From: Methyloprofundus sp.
GTDB lineage: Bacteria; Pseudomonadota; Gammaproteobacteria; Methylococcales; Methylomonadaceae
Assembly: GCA_016592635.1 (NCBI GenBank)
Contig: AP023240.1
Coordinates: forward strand, 2,893,630 to 2,957,629
DNA length: 64,000 nucleotides
Reading direction: 5' to 3'
The position numbers and the translations under genes were made by a program. How positions within the stretch are numbered: position 1 is the stretch's first letter; every line of letters begins with the position of its first letter. Shown here in pieces: positions 1-7,792 of the stretch. The notes below the pieces were generated by a model. It did not search any database. It was not told the origin of the DNA and saw only the letters and a program-made list of their open reading frames with translations.

Positions 1-357
1 GAGAATTAATTAGTTTCATTTTATCCTTCTTTTAAGTAATGTTTTGTATTGTCCAGAATTCATATTAACCCACGTGGTATTGCTGCTCCTTGCTTTGTGA
101 GCTACTACTAATATGATGATGATGAACCTGCAAGAACTTTCATTTCTAACAATCACCTCATTAATTAGGTAGAGTTCAAGCTAAGTTGCTACCATATTAA
201 TTGATCTACTTCCATGTGGCAATAAATTAATTCTCTAAGCTTGTTCAATACAAAAAATATATGGATACCAACAACTTAAATTTATTTTAAACTTTTTTGT
301 AACAAATTTCCCCCAGCAACCGTATTAGGGTTTTAAAACAAAAAAGGAGTACAAAAC
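1..357. other. Gene-free AT-rich leader region
   Basis: No convincing coding region is seen on either strand. The stretch is AT-rich. An 11-base motif at 1-11 recurs inverted at 225-235, which could be the ends of a small element cut by the window edge or chance in AT-rich DNA. The last 60 bases probably carry the promoter of the spondin-domain gene, but no clear -35/-10 pair stands out. A good ribosome site (AAGGAG) lies about 9 bases before the start at 358. Confidence 0.4.
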
Positions 358-1017
358 ATGAAACCTCAACTAACCCTAGCATTAGCACTTTTACTAACCA
401 CCAGCCAGACATTTGCCGATTCAAAAAAACAGTATGAAGTTTCCATTACTAATATAACCAAAGGACAATCATTTACACCTGTCTTTTTTGCAACACATGA
501 TAGTTCAAGCAGTGCATTTTCACTCGGAGCACCTGCAAGTATCGCGGTAGAGCGCTTAGCTGAAGGTGGCGATACTGCGATGCTGACAACTGATTTAGCT
601 AGTGCATCAGGGGAAACACATACCATGCCTGCGGATAGTGCTACTGGACTTTTAGAGCCTGGCATGACCACGACTGTACAAATCAGTGGGCACCATTGGG
701 AACATTCTTTGACGGTTATGGCAATGTTGTTACCAACCAATGATACCTTTGTCGCCTTGTCGGGTGTAAAACTACCACGTAGAGGCTCGATGACTTATCT
801 TGCTTTGGCATATGATGCAGGCACTGAAGCAAATGACCAACTTTGTGCTAATATCCCAGGGCCTGTTTGTGATGGCGCACCTTTTTCTGACCCTAGTACG
901 ACTGATGAAGGCTTTATTTATATCAGCAATGGCTTCCATGATATTGGCGACCTTGCTCCAATGATGTATGATTGGCGTAACCCGATTGCTCAGATCACTG
1001 TTACTAGGATTAAGTAA
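358..1017 (+). CDS. Secreted spondin-domain protein
   Basis: Residues 1-20 form a classical signal peptide (basic start, Leu/Ala-rich core, cleavage after TFA), so the protein is exported. The rest, about residues 25-219, fits a bacterial Spondin_N domain: a YEVSITN-type first strand, a THD segment, a YDAGTEAND segment at 152-160, two cysteines (163, 171) that could form a disulfide, and a final strand after DWRNPIAQ. Bacterial members are small secreted proteins of unknown role. AAGGAG precedes the start and a strong terminator follows the stop, so it is probably a single-gene unit. The ECF sigma factor downstream might control it, but that is inference. Confidence 0.8.
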   Translation: MKPQLTLALALLLTTSQTFADSKKQYEVSITNITKGQSFTPVFFATHDSSSSAFSLGAPASIAVERLAEGGDTAMLTTDLASASGETHTMPADSATGLLEPGMTTTVQISGHHWEHSLTVMAMLLPTNDTFVALSGVKLPRRGSMTYLALAYDAGTEANDQLCANIPGPVCDGAPFSDPSTTDEGFIYISNGFHDIGDLAPMMYDWRNPIAQITVTRIK

Positions 1018-1039
1018 AGATTACCCACGCCAAACAACC

Positions 1040-1078
1040 ATCACGCACTGTTTCAGTCATAGACAGTGCGTGATTTTT
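1040..1078 (+). terminator. Rho-independent terminator after spondin gene
   Basis: A perfect 12-base inverted repeat (1040-1051 with 1063-1074) encloses an 11-base loop and runs into five T residues. It ends only about 8 bases before the ECF sigma start, so it separates the secreted-protein gene from the sigma/anti-sigma pair or attenuates read-through into it. Confidence 0.85.
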
Positions 1079-1085
1079 CCTTAAT

Positions 1086-1637
1086 ATGACTCGTTCAGAA
1101 AATGATGAACTACGCTGGTCGCAAATGATGGGGCAAGCCCAATTAGGTGATGAGCGTGGTTATGCACAATTACTCGAAGAATTAGGGGATGCGATTGCTG
1201 CCTTTTTAAATTCGCGCTTTGGCCCTATCGACTTAATTGAAGATTGCGTGCAAGAATGCCTGATTGCTATTCATTCTGCACGACACACTTACGATACCAA
1301 ACGCTTGTTCCGCCCGTGGTTTTTTGCCATAGTACGCAACCGTACCATTGATTTATTGCGTAGCCAACGCAGCTATAAAACAGCCCTAGAAAAAAACACT
1401 TTGGAACAAGAAGAAAGCTCAGCAACATCTGTTGAGGATGAGATAAATAAAAGTATGGTCTTTTCCATGCTGGCACCTAATTATCGGGATGTATTAATAT
1501 TAACTAAAGTTGCAGGATTCACCGCTGCAGAAGCTGCTAAAAAATTGGGTATATCGGAGAGTGCCGTACGCGTACGCATACACCGAGGGATTAAGGAGAC
1601 ACGCAAAATTCTACAAATTGAATCAATAGAACCATGA
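1086..1637 (+). CDS. ECF-family RNA polymerase sigma factor
   Basis: A 183-residue protein with the two-domain ECF layout. Region 2 (about residues 20-90) contains DCVQECLIAIHSAR and the FRPWFFAIVRNRTIDLLR helix typical of -10 recognition. Region 4 (about 125-178) ends in a helix-turn-helix with GISESAVRVRIHRG. Its stop overlaps the start of the next gene by four bases (ATGA), and that gene is an NrsF-type membrane anti-sigma factor, so this is a standard sigma/anti-sigma pair. The start at 1086 has no visible ribosome site and lies just after a terminator hairpin; a start at residue 14 or 15 is possible. The regulon cannot be read from the sequence. Confidence 0.88.
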   Translation: MTRSENDELRWSQMMGQAQLGDERGYAQLLEELGDAIAAFLNSRFGPIDLIEDCVQECLIAIHSARHTYDTKRLFRPWFFAIVRNRTIDLLRSQRSYKTALEKNTLEQEESSATSVEDEINKSMVFSMLAPNYRDVLILTKVAGFTAAEAAKKLGISESAVRVRIHRGIKETRKILQIESIEP

Positions 1638-2299
1638 ACCAACGTAGCCGAATTGATTTAATTCAAAGCCTTAGTGCTGATTTAGCACCTTCAAATCGTC
1701 GCAACGGTATTATTCTGCCTGCATTGCTATGGTTTGTTTTAAGTTGGCTGTATGTTATTGGCCTTAGTCTTTACCTTGGTCCATTACGCGAGGGTGCCAT
1801 AACGGCACTACTAACAAATCCGCAATTCGCCATTGAATCACTGATTGGTTTTATTGCTGGTGCACTTTTTTGTACACTTGCATTTAGGGAATCCATCCCA
1901 GGCTTACAACGCAAATGGCTTATTCAGTTAAGTATTTTAACCGCCTTACTGTGGGTTGCTTGTTATGCCGTCGGCTTATCATTCCCAGCGATTGACCCTT
2001 CGCGGGCTGGAAAGCGTGCGCATTGCGTTTTGGAAGCTTATCTTTATAGTATACCGCCGCTATTCACGGGGTATCTATTGATTTATCGACGTTTCCCACT
2101 TAACTCAATACGTGCAGGTATTTTTTTAGGCATTAGTGCTGGCATGTTACCCGCATTATTTATGCAGGTTTCTTGTATGTATGACCCGCGCCATATTCTG
2201 ACTCACCACCTAGGCCCTATTTCAATTGTTATTATCGCAGGTGTACTCATCGGTCTTATTTTCAAAAAACAAAAGCGCATTGAAAATAGAATAACTTGA
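1634..2299 (+). CDS. NrsF-type (DUF1109) membrane anti-sigma factor
   Basis: A 221-residue integral membrane protein with about six hydrophobic helices and a short polar N-terminus (MNQRSRIDLIQSLSADLAP), matching the NrsF/DUF1109 family. Known members hold their cognate ECF sigma factor at the inner membrane until a stress signal. Supporting features are the four-base overlap with the sigma gene and three cysteines (CTLAF, CVLEAY, CMYD) in or near membrane segments, which could sense metal or redox state. The family call rests on topology plus gene context. Confidence 0.75.
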   Translation: MNQRSRIDLIQSLSADLAPSNRRNGIILPALLWFVLSWLYVIGLSLYLGPLREGAITALLTNPQFAIESLIGFIAGALFCTLAFRESIPGLQRKWLIQLSILTALLWVACYAVGLSFPAIDPSRAGKRAHCVLEAYLYSIPPLFTGYLLIYRRFPLNSIRAGIFLGISAGMLPALFMQVSCMYDPRHILTHHLGPISIVIIAGVLIGLIFKKQKRIENRIT

Positions 2300-2383
2300 A
2301 TTCAAGTCGTAAGTAATATCCCAATGAAATACTGAGAGCTTTGATTAGTGTTATCCGATGGCATATACAAAAAAAGAAGAAAC

Positions 2384-2740
2384 TTAACCTCCTAAAACAA
2401 CATCATATGCTTGCAACAGTTCCGCTACTTGTGACCTATTAATAATTTTTGTTGGGATAAGCAAATCAGCTAAAGACAAGCCTCGTTGTACTAATGATTC
2501 ACTTTCAATATAGATATTGTCTATATCATAAAGCTCTAGAGAGCGATAAATAGCACTAATATCTTTTACGGCTAATGAGCTAGTTTGTTGGTTATTTTTT
2601 AAATGAAAGACTGCATCATCTAATAACAGGAGGCTAACTTGTTGATCAAAAGCTGCGCTAATAAGTACTGCATCAAGTACTTCCTGAACCTTATTACCTT
2701 TGTATGCAGCACTTTGCATCACAAATAAAAAGGACTTCAT
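2384..2740 (-). CDS. tusC: DsrF/TusC-like sulfur-relay subunit
   Basis: A 118-residue soluble protein of the DsrE/DsrF fold. It shows the TusC pattern: an N-terminal beta strand (FLFVMQSAAYKGNKVQEVLDA), LLLLDDAVFHL in the middle, and a C-terminal AYDVVLGG. In E. coli, TusB, TusC and TusD form the heterohexamer that relays sulfur to MnmA for tRNA 2-thiouridine. Here tusC follows rppH after 2 bases and no tusB or tusD lies nearby, so it is an orphan copy or its partners are elsewhere. It could instead be a general DsrE-family protein. Confidence 0.7.
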   Translation of the reverse strand: MKSFLFVMQSAAYKGNKVQEVLDAVLISAAFDQQVSLLLLDDAVFHLKNNQQTSSLAVKDISAIYRSLELYDIDNIYIESESLVQRGLSLADLLIPTKIINRSQVAELLQAYDVVLGG

Positions 2741-2742
2741 TA

Positions 2743-3276
2743 TTATTGGTGCTCACTCATATTATCATTTGATAAATAACTACGCTCATCAACATTAATA
2801 GATTTCAGCATCAATAAAGCACCTAACTCCATCATCGCCTTACGATACACTTTCCGTTTAAAGTACACCACTGACTTTAAGGGTTCCCAATATTCAACCC
2901 ATTGCCAATCATCAAACTCAGGCTTATTATGAGCATCTAAAATGACATCCGTTTCCGTGCCGACCAGTTTTAACAAATACCAAATTTGTTTTTGCCCTAT
3001 ACATAAAGGGTGCGAATTACGCCTAATATATTTCTCAGGTAACTTGTATTTCAGCCAATAACGCGTTCTGCCGATAATTTCTACATGTCTAACCTCAAGT
3101 CCGGTTTCTTCCTGAAGTTCACGATACATAGCCTGTTCAGGGTCTTCATTCTTTTCCATCCCTCCTTGTGGAAACTGCCATGAATTGACACGTGACCGCT
3201 TCGCCCAAAACACCTGTCCTTGAGCATTACAAAGGATGATGCCGACATTTGCTCGGTATCCTTTTGAATCAATCAT
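2743..3276 (-). CDS. rppH: RNA pyrophosphohydrolase RppH
   Basis: A 177-residue Nudix hydrolase that removes pyrophosphate from the 5' end of primary transcripts, opening them to RNase E decay. The N-terminus ([17 protein letters not shown]) and QVFWAKR...SWQFPQGG are hallmarks of RppH/NudH. The Nudix box runs over residues 38-60, with G38, E44 and RELQEETGL all in place. The length is normal. It is the first gene of a pair with the tusC-like gene and divergent from the HAD phosphatase upstream. Confidence 0.93.
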   Translation of the reverse strand: MIDSKGYRANVGIILCNAQGQVFWAKRSRVNSWQFPQGGMEKNEDPEQAMYRELQEETGLEVRHVEIIGRTRYWLKYKLPEKYIRRNSHPLCIGQKQIWYLLKLVGTETDVILDAHNKPEFDDWQWVEYWEPLKSVVYFKRKVYRKAMMELGALLMLKSINVDERSYLSNDNMSEHQ

Positions 3277-3463
3277 TTTTTAAACCTGTATTTTTATTGT
3301 TCTAAGTTAATACACTATAATGTTAAAATCTTAACTTAAAACATAGGGTACGCAGTATTTACACTTCTACCCCTTAAAGCATTACTCATGCCACCATTGT
3401 TCCATAAATTTATGAGTGATGCCATCCCCCTTTTTTAAATTACCACCAATAAAATTAATAATA

Positions 3464-4147
3464 ATGAGTTTAGCTATTTTTGATTTAGATAACACCTTGC
3501 TTGCAGATGACAGCGATTATCTTTGGGGACAATTTTTAGTCGATAAAGGCATTGTTGATGCTAACTATTATGCACAAGAAAATGATCGTTTTTATCAAGA
3601 ATATAAGGAAGGCTGTCTTGATATTATCGAATTTCTTAATTTTTCACTCAAACCATTAGCCGACAACTCATTAACAGACTTGCACAACTGGCGAGAACAA
3701 TTTATAAAGGAGGTCATTCGTCCGATTCTATTAGAACCTGCTCAAGAGCTTATTAATAAACATAAGCAACGAGGTGATACACTCTTAGTTATCACGGCAA
3801 CCAATAAATTTGTCACCGAACCCATTGTAAACCTTTATGGTATCAGTCATTTAATTGCCACTACCCCTGAGTTTATCAATGATAAATATACTGGCAACGT
3901 AGCGGGCATCCCCTGCTTTCAAGATGGTAAAGTAACTCGATTAAAGCAATGGCTGCAAGAAACAGGACACAGTTTAAGTAATAGCTGGTTTTATAGTGAT
4001 TCGCATAATGACCTACCCTTATTAAAACTCGTCGATTTTCCTGTGGCAGTCAACCCAGATGAAGCACTACAGCAACACGCAGAGAATTCAGGCTGGCCTG
4101 TTATCAGCTTACGTGAGCAACAATGCCCGACACATCATTTTAAATAA
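3464..4147 (+). CDS. HAD-superfamily IB phosphatase (SerB-like)
   Basis: About 227 residues when started at ATG 3464, which puts the catalytic motif DLDNTLL at residues 7-13 as in family members. An in-frame upstream ATG at 3416 would add a 16-residue extension not expected in the family. The first motif has both catalytic aspartates; VITAT supplies motif II, and SDSHNDLPLL near residue 180 the metal-binding motif. It belongs to the IB subclass with phosphoserine phosphatases and similar HAD proteins; the substrate is unknown. It is monocistronic, closed by a strong bidirectional terminator. Confidence 0.8.
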   Translation: MSLAIFDLDNTLLADDSDYLWGQFLVDKGIVDANYYAQENDRFYQEYKEGCLDIIEFLNFSLKPLADNSLTDLHNWREQFIKEVIRPILLEPAQELINKHKQRGDTLLVITATNKFVTEPIVNLYGISHLIATTPEFINDKYTGNVAGIPCFQDGKVTRLKQWLQETGHSLSNSWFYSDSHNDLPLLKLVDFPVAVNPDEALQQHAENSGWPVISLREQQCPTHHFK

Positions 4148-4161
4148 TGATACTTGCAGAT

Positions 4162-4195
4162 ATAACTTCACACAGTCACGACTGCGTGAAGTTAT
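4162..4195. terminator. Bidirectional terminator between HAD gene and tatD
   Basis: A 15-base inverted repeat with one mismatch (4162-4176 with 4181-4195) and a 4-base loop sits between two convergent genes. The stem ends in A/T-rich steps on both sides, so it can stop transcription from either direction. Confidence 0.8.
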
Positions 4196-4211
4196 AATAA
4201 ACAACAATGAC

Positions 4212-4988
4212 TTATGCAGCAACAGAAAATAAACGCCGAAAGTTATCATTTGACTGTTGCGCAACCGTTTCTACACTGACCTCACGTAAATCTGCAACGT
4301 ATTGTGCTACATGCTGTACATAAATAGGGTAATTAGATTTGCCCCTAAAAGGGGTGGGAGCCAAATAAGGAGAATCAGTTTCTATCAAATAACGATCAGC
4401 GGGTACTTTTTTAGCAACTTCCTGAATGGCTTTCGCATTTTTAAACGTTACAATACCCGAAAAAGAAATATAAAAATTCAAGGCCATCGCTTGTTGCGCA
4501 AAATCCCAGTCCTCAGTGAAACAGTGAATCACCCCACCGACCTCATCAGCCCCCTGCTCTTTTAAAATTCTTAAAGTATCTACACTCGCTTCCCGTGTAT
4601 GAATAATCAAAGGCTTTTTAGTTACTTTTGCAGCTTCTATATGATTAACAAAACGCTGATGTTGCCAAGCCAAATCACCCTCACTACGAAAATAATCTAA
4701 GCCAGTTTCTCCAATGGCAACCACACGTTCGTTATCAGCCAAGGCAATCAACTCTGCTGCAGTCGGATCTTGCCCTATATCGACATTGGGGTGTACACCG
4801 ACTGATAGTGATATATTGTCATAAGGCCGCACCAACTCACACATACTAGGATAGGCTTCTAAATCAATACTTATACAAAGCATATGCTCAATATTCTGTT
4901 TATCAGCTTCCCGCATAAAACAGGAAAAATCATTTTGGTAAGGTGCTAAATCAAGTTTATCAAGGTGACAATGAGAGTCTATTAACAT
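4212..4988 (-). CDS. tatD: TatD-family metal-dependent hydrolase/DNase
   Basis: A 258-residue TIM-barrel hydrolase. Metal ligands are all visible: H6 and H8 in DSHCHLD, E94 in AIGETGLDY, H130 in IIHTREA, H155 in GVIHCF and D205 in ETDSPYLAP. Family members (TatD, YcfH, YjjV) are magnesium-dependent nucleases acting in DNA repair or turnover, or on D-aminoacyl-tRNA. Which paralogue this is cannot be settled by eye; the length and motifs fit YcfH as well as TatD. It stands alone, with an IS200-type element just upstream. Confidence 0.85.
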   Translation of the reverse strand: MLIDSHCHLDKLDLAPYQNDFSCFMREADKQNIEHMLCISIDLEAYPSMCELVRPYDNISLSVGVHPNVDIGQDPTAAELIALADNERVVAIGETGLDYFRSEGDLAWQHQRFVNHIEAAKVTKKPLIIHTREASVDTLRILKEQGADEVGGVIHCFTEDWDFAQQAMALNFYISFSGIVTFKNAKAIQEVAKKVPADRYLIETDSPYLAPTPFRGKSNYPIYVQHVAQYVADLREVSVETVAQQSNDNFRRLFSVAA

Positions 4989-5019
4989 GTTTTCTATAAG
5001 GTAGAGGATTCAAATCAAC

Positions 5020-5145
5020 AAACTATGGACTGAAAGATCCATAGTTTGACTTACGACTGAAAGTCGTTTTTTCGGCTAAAGCCGACTAAAAGCAGAAACT
5101 GACTAAAAAGTCAGTATGAATAATGACCAAGTGACTAAAAGTCAC
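5020..5145. repeat. Array of five short hairpins
   Basis: Five consecutive inverted repeats lie within about 125 bases, with stems of 5-10 bases and short loops, most built on the pattern GACT-AAAA-AGTC or variants such as GGCTAAAGCC. The last overlaps the 3' end of the transposase gene. Similar units occur at 5600-5613 and 12424-12480. This is more elaborate than a single IS200 end hairpin. Confidence 0.75.
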
Positions 5146-5576
5146 TCAATTTTAAAATCATCATCATTATGATTTGAATGCTTGTCATGGTTTTCAAGGT
5201 ACTCTTTTATCATTTCATCAGTTATATGCCCTGAACTAAATGCCGCATAACCAATCGCCCAAAAATGCTTACCCCAATACACTTTTCCTAACTGTGGAAA
5301 CTCATCCTGAAGCTTTCTTGATGGCCGTCCTTTAAACCATTTAACCATGTCACTTACTGAGTATTTCGGCGAGTACGATATATACAAGTGAACATGATCT
5401 TTACTCACAACTCCATTGATAATTTTAATATCTTTCTGGTCACAAACTTGACGAATTATTTCCCTAGCACGGATCCCAACCTCTTGTGTAAGTACAGAAT
5501 ATCGGTATTTGGTTATCCAAACCAAGTGAACTTTTAAATCGTGAACTGTATGTGATGACTTTCTATAAGACCTCAT
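5142..5576 (-). CDS. tnpA: IS200-type TnpA tyrosine (HUH) transposase
   Basis: A 144-residue Y1 transposase of normal IS200 length. The HUH metal-binding motif is HVH at residues 61-63 (KDHVHLYIS), the catalytic tyrosine is Y126 in IKEYLENH, and the N-terminus (VHDLKVHLVWITKYRY) is typical of the family. It cuts and joins single-stranded DNA at hairpin ends. Nothing is broken, so the gene may be active. A very Asp/Asn/His-rich tail follows the catalytic helix. It sits between tatD and the last gene of the exopolysaccharide locus. Confidence 0.93.
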   Translation of the reverse strand: MRSYRKSSHTVHDLKVHLVWITKYRYSVLTQEVGIRAREIIRQVCDQKDIKIINGVVSKDHVHLYISYSPKYSVSDMVKWFKGRPSRKLQDEFPQLGKVYWGKHFWAIGYAAFSSGHITDEMIKEYLENHDKHSNHNDDDFKIE

Positions 5577-5647
5577 GAATGAGAGTATACTAAAAGTCTT
5601 GCACTAAAGTGCATAGTTTTTACTAACGACTGAAACAATAAAAGCAA

Positions 5648-5678
5648 AAAGGCTGATAAAATAACTTTACCAGCCTTT
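5648..5678 (-). terminator. Terminator at end of exopolysaccharide locus
   Basis: Read on the minus strand, an 8-base stem (AAAGGCTG paired with CAGCCTTT) is followed by a T-rich run. It lies about 55 bases beyond the stop of the last gene of the 34-kb locus and before the IS element. Confidence 0.7.
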
Positions 5679-5731
5679 GGAGTCGAGAGTTTAATAAAAT
5701 ATTTAACAGTATGAACTAGAGATTTAGCGCC

Positions 5732-7729
5732 CTAATTGTTACCAAGAGACTTCATATAGTGAATAAGAGCGGCTCGATCCTGTTGCGCACTAATACCCTT
5801 TATTTGCATCTTATTTCCTATTGCAAACGCTTGTGGATCAGCAAGAAACTGGTCAAGGTTCTCTTCCGACCATTTCCCTGCAATTTTTTGTAAACCAGCT
5901 GAATATTGATAGCCTGCCGCTGATGCAATAGACCTGTTATAAACTTGATTCAGGTCTGGGCCAATGCCATGCGCAGCTCCTTCAGTTGCAGTATGACAAC
6001 CTAGGCAGGCAGAAAATAACATTTCTCCTTGCATTGCTATCGGCATTGCATCATTTTTGCTGTCAAAGGAGCTACCTACTGGCTCTACAATAGCAATACT
6101 TCCAGTATCAAAATATACCACTACCCGTCCTTTAGAGTCCTCAATCAGATCACGTACCCTTCCATTTCTGCTACGCAAACGCACCGGCTCTAATGTAATC
6201 ACCCTACCATCACGAATTCTGGCTCTATGAATAGATTTTGAAAAAGAAGCAATCAGGAAATCTCCATGCCAACGCTTGAATAATTCTCCTTGTAATACGA
6301 TAAGGTTGGAAACGGCAATTGAAGGAACCCAGCTATATATTGGTTCAACAAAATTTTGATGACTATCAGAGTTAGGGTTGACAGGCCAAATTTTCTGACC
6401 ATACTCAGTACCGTAACTGACTAATGGCCAGCCATAATTTGCGCCTTCAACTAATAAATTTAACTCATCACCACCACTTGGCCCATGCTCTGTAGACCAA
6501 ATAGAGCCATCAAGTGCTTGTACCAAACCTTGCGGGTTCCTATGCCCCATGGTAAAAATAGTTGAGCTACCCTTATCAAGGTTAATCAATAAAGTTTTAC
6601 CATAATCACTGCTAGGATCTTGAGCATCAATTTTATCTGAATTCCAGCCATCAAAATGATGATCACCGACTGTCATTAAAATGACATTATCAGCGCGCCA
6701 AAGCATCTTACCACCCGATTCTTCGCCATGAAACTTAGGGCTGCGCTTTCCTGTTGATCGAGGCATACAAGGTTTAGACTCATACTCAGTGCTCCAGTTA
6801 CTATGACCAGTATCATTTAGAAAGTCCGATACATTACCCTGCAAACTTGAAACTCTCAACACCACACAATCTTTCTCTTTATACCAATAATGATGCGATG
6901 CAAGCAAGGTCAGCTTCTGGCCTTGCATTTTTGTTAAAATATCCGTTACTCGAAAAACACCTTGCCCATATTCAGATTCGCCACTTTGTGCAAAATCACT
7001 ATCATTAAGAGGCACTCTTGTTTTTAGACGCTTTGCCGTCATTTTGCCATTATCTTCTGTTAGCAAATAGTGAAGACTCCCCTCACCTGTTGCAACAAGA
7101 TAACCATCCGTTAGTTCTTCAATACCTCCCCCTGTTCTTGGCCAACAAGTCGTTACATTTTTCGTACAATCTTGTAAATAGTTATCGTAATACCTTACTT
7201 TCAACGAAAGGTAAGCAGTATTCACTATCTTCTGATTAGACTTAGGGACTGGTTTTGATGCAAAAAATTGGGTAAATTTTTCATGCGGCTCTTTACCAAG
7301 GCTTTGCAGCCCCATTGTTGCCACTAACAGAGGGAGTACTAATAAAGCTTGTAAACCTACTTTCAATCGACATGAAAAAAATAGAGCCAGCATACTCAAT
7401 AATATGACGACACAAAAAACAGTTCTAGAAAAATAGGCGACTTGCAATAGCAATAATAAAAGCGAACTACAGCCAAATGCAATGGTAACAACAATTGGTA
7501 TATTAATATATTGAAAATATTTTAGCTGAATTGAGCGGCTGTAAAAATATAAAACACCAGATAGAAAAAAACCAAGGGAGAGTATTAGTAAAAATGTTTT
7601 TTGCTTTGTTGCTAAATCAAAAAAACTATCCCCGATAAAAATCTGTCCTGAAATACCAATACATATAATTAGGGTTAAAATTATCCATAAGATATAAGAA
7701 ATGAACGACGGCTTATTAGCGTTAGACAT
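5732..7729 (-). CDS. Membrane-anchored PQQ-type sugar dehydrogenase with cytochrome c domain
   Basis: A 665-residue fusion in three parts. Residues 1-150 hold about five hydrophobic helices. The middle, to about residue 560, is a beta-propeller of the soluble aldose sugar dehydrogenase (YliI/Asd) type, marked by GHRNPQGL, STEHGPSGGDELN and GANYGWP. The C-terminal domain is a c-type cytochrome with CLGCH at 575-579 and a probable Met ligand in NKMQIKG. It would oxidise a sugar in the periplasm with PQQ and pass electrons to its own heme and on to the respiratory chain. It is the last gene of the exopolysaccharide locus. The substrate is unknown. Confidence 0.82.
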   Translation of the reverse strand: MSNANKPSFISYILWIILTLIICIGISGQIFIGDSFFDLATKQKTFLLILSLGFFLSGVLYFYSRSIQLKYFQYINIPIVVTIAFGCSSLLLLLLQVAYFSRTVFCVVILLSMLALFFSCRLKVGLQALLVLPLLVATMGLQSLGKEPHEKFTQFFASKPVPKSNQKIVNTAYLSLKVRYYDNYLQDCTKNVTTCWPRTGGGIEELTDGYLVATGEGSLHYLLTEDNGKMTAKRLKTRVPLNDSDFAQSGESEYGQGVFRVTDILTKMQGQKLTLLASHHYWYKEKDCVVLRVSSLQGNVSDFLNDTGHSNWSTEYESKPCMPRSTGKRSPKFHGEESGGKMLWRADNVILMTVGDHHFDGWNSDKIDAQDPSSDYGKTLLINLDKGSSTIFTMGHRNPQGLVQALDGSIWSTEHGPSGGDELNLLVEGANYGWPLVSYGTEYGQKIWPVNPNSDSHQNFVEPIYSWVPSIAVSNLIVLQGELFKRWHGDFLIASFSKSIHRARIRDGRVITLEPVRLRSRNGRVRDLIEDSKGRVVVYFDTGSIAIVEPVGSSFDSKNDAMPIAMQGEMLFSACLGCHTATEGAAHGIGPDLNQVYNRSIASAAGYQYSAGLQKIAGKWSEENLDQFLADPQAFAIGNKMQIKGISAQQDRAALIHYMKSLGNN

Positions 7730-7792
7730 AATATTGGTATAGTTTGTTATAAATTATTAACTGCATTTTGGATATTCAGTGCTGTGAGTGAG

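Larger units (their letters stand above)
5020..5613 (-). mobile_element. IS200/IS605-type element with hairpin ends
   Basis: One tnpA gene lies between hairpin-forming ends. On the low-coordinate side are a perfect 10-base-stem hairpin (5020-5029/5038-5047) and four mini-hairpins with A-rich loops (5053-5067, 5072-5085, 5098-5115, 5131-5145). On the other side is a 6-base-stem hairpin (5600-5605/5608-5613). Elements of this family move as single strands and their ends are recognised as hairpins rather than long terminal inverted repeats. The exact ends are not known; the true element may extend to about 5011 and 5640. There is no tnpB. Confidence 0.7.

Noticed and set aside
366..740. A 124-residue open frame opposite the spondin-domain gene
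   Set aside because: The plus-strand gene has a signal peptide, ribosome site and terminator; the antisense frame has none of these.
3297..3321. Promoter between rppH and the HAD gene (TTGTTC ... TATAAT)
   Set aside because: The -10-like TATAAT is good but the spacing to the nearest -35-like hexamer is about 13 bases, too short for confidence.
5020..5145. CRISPR-like array of short repeats near the transposase
   Set aside because: The units are short, variable hairpins with no unique spacers of constant length and no cas genes nearby.
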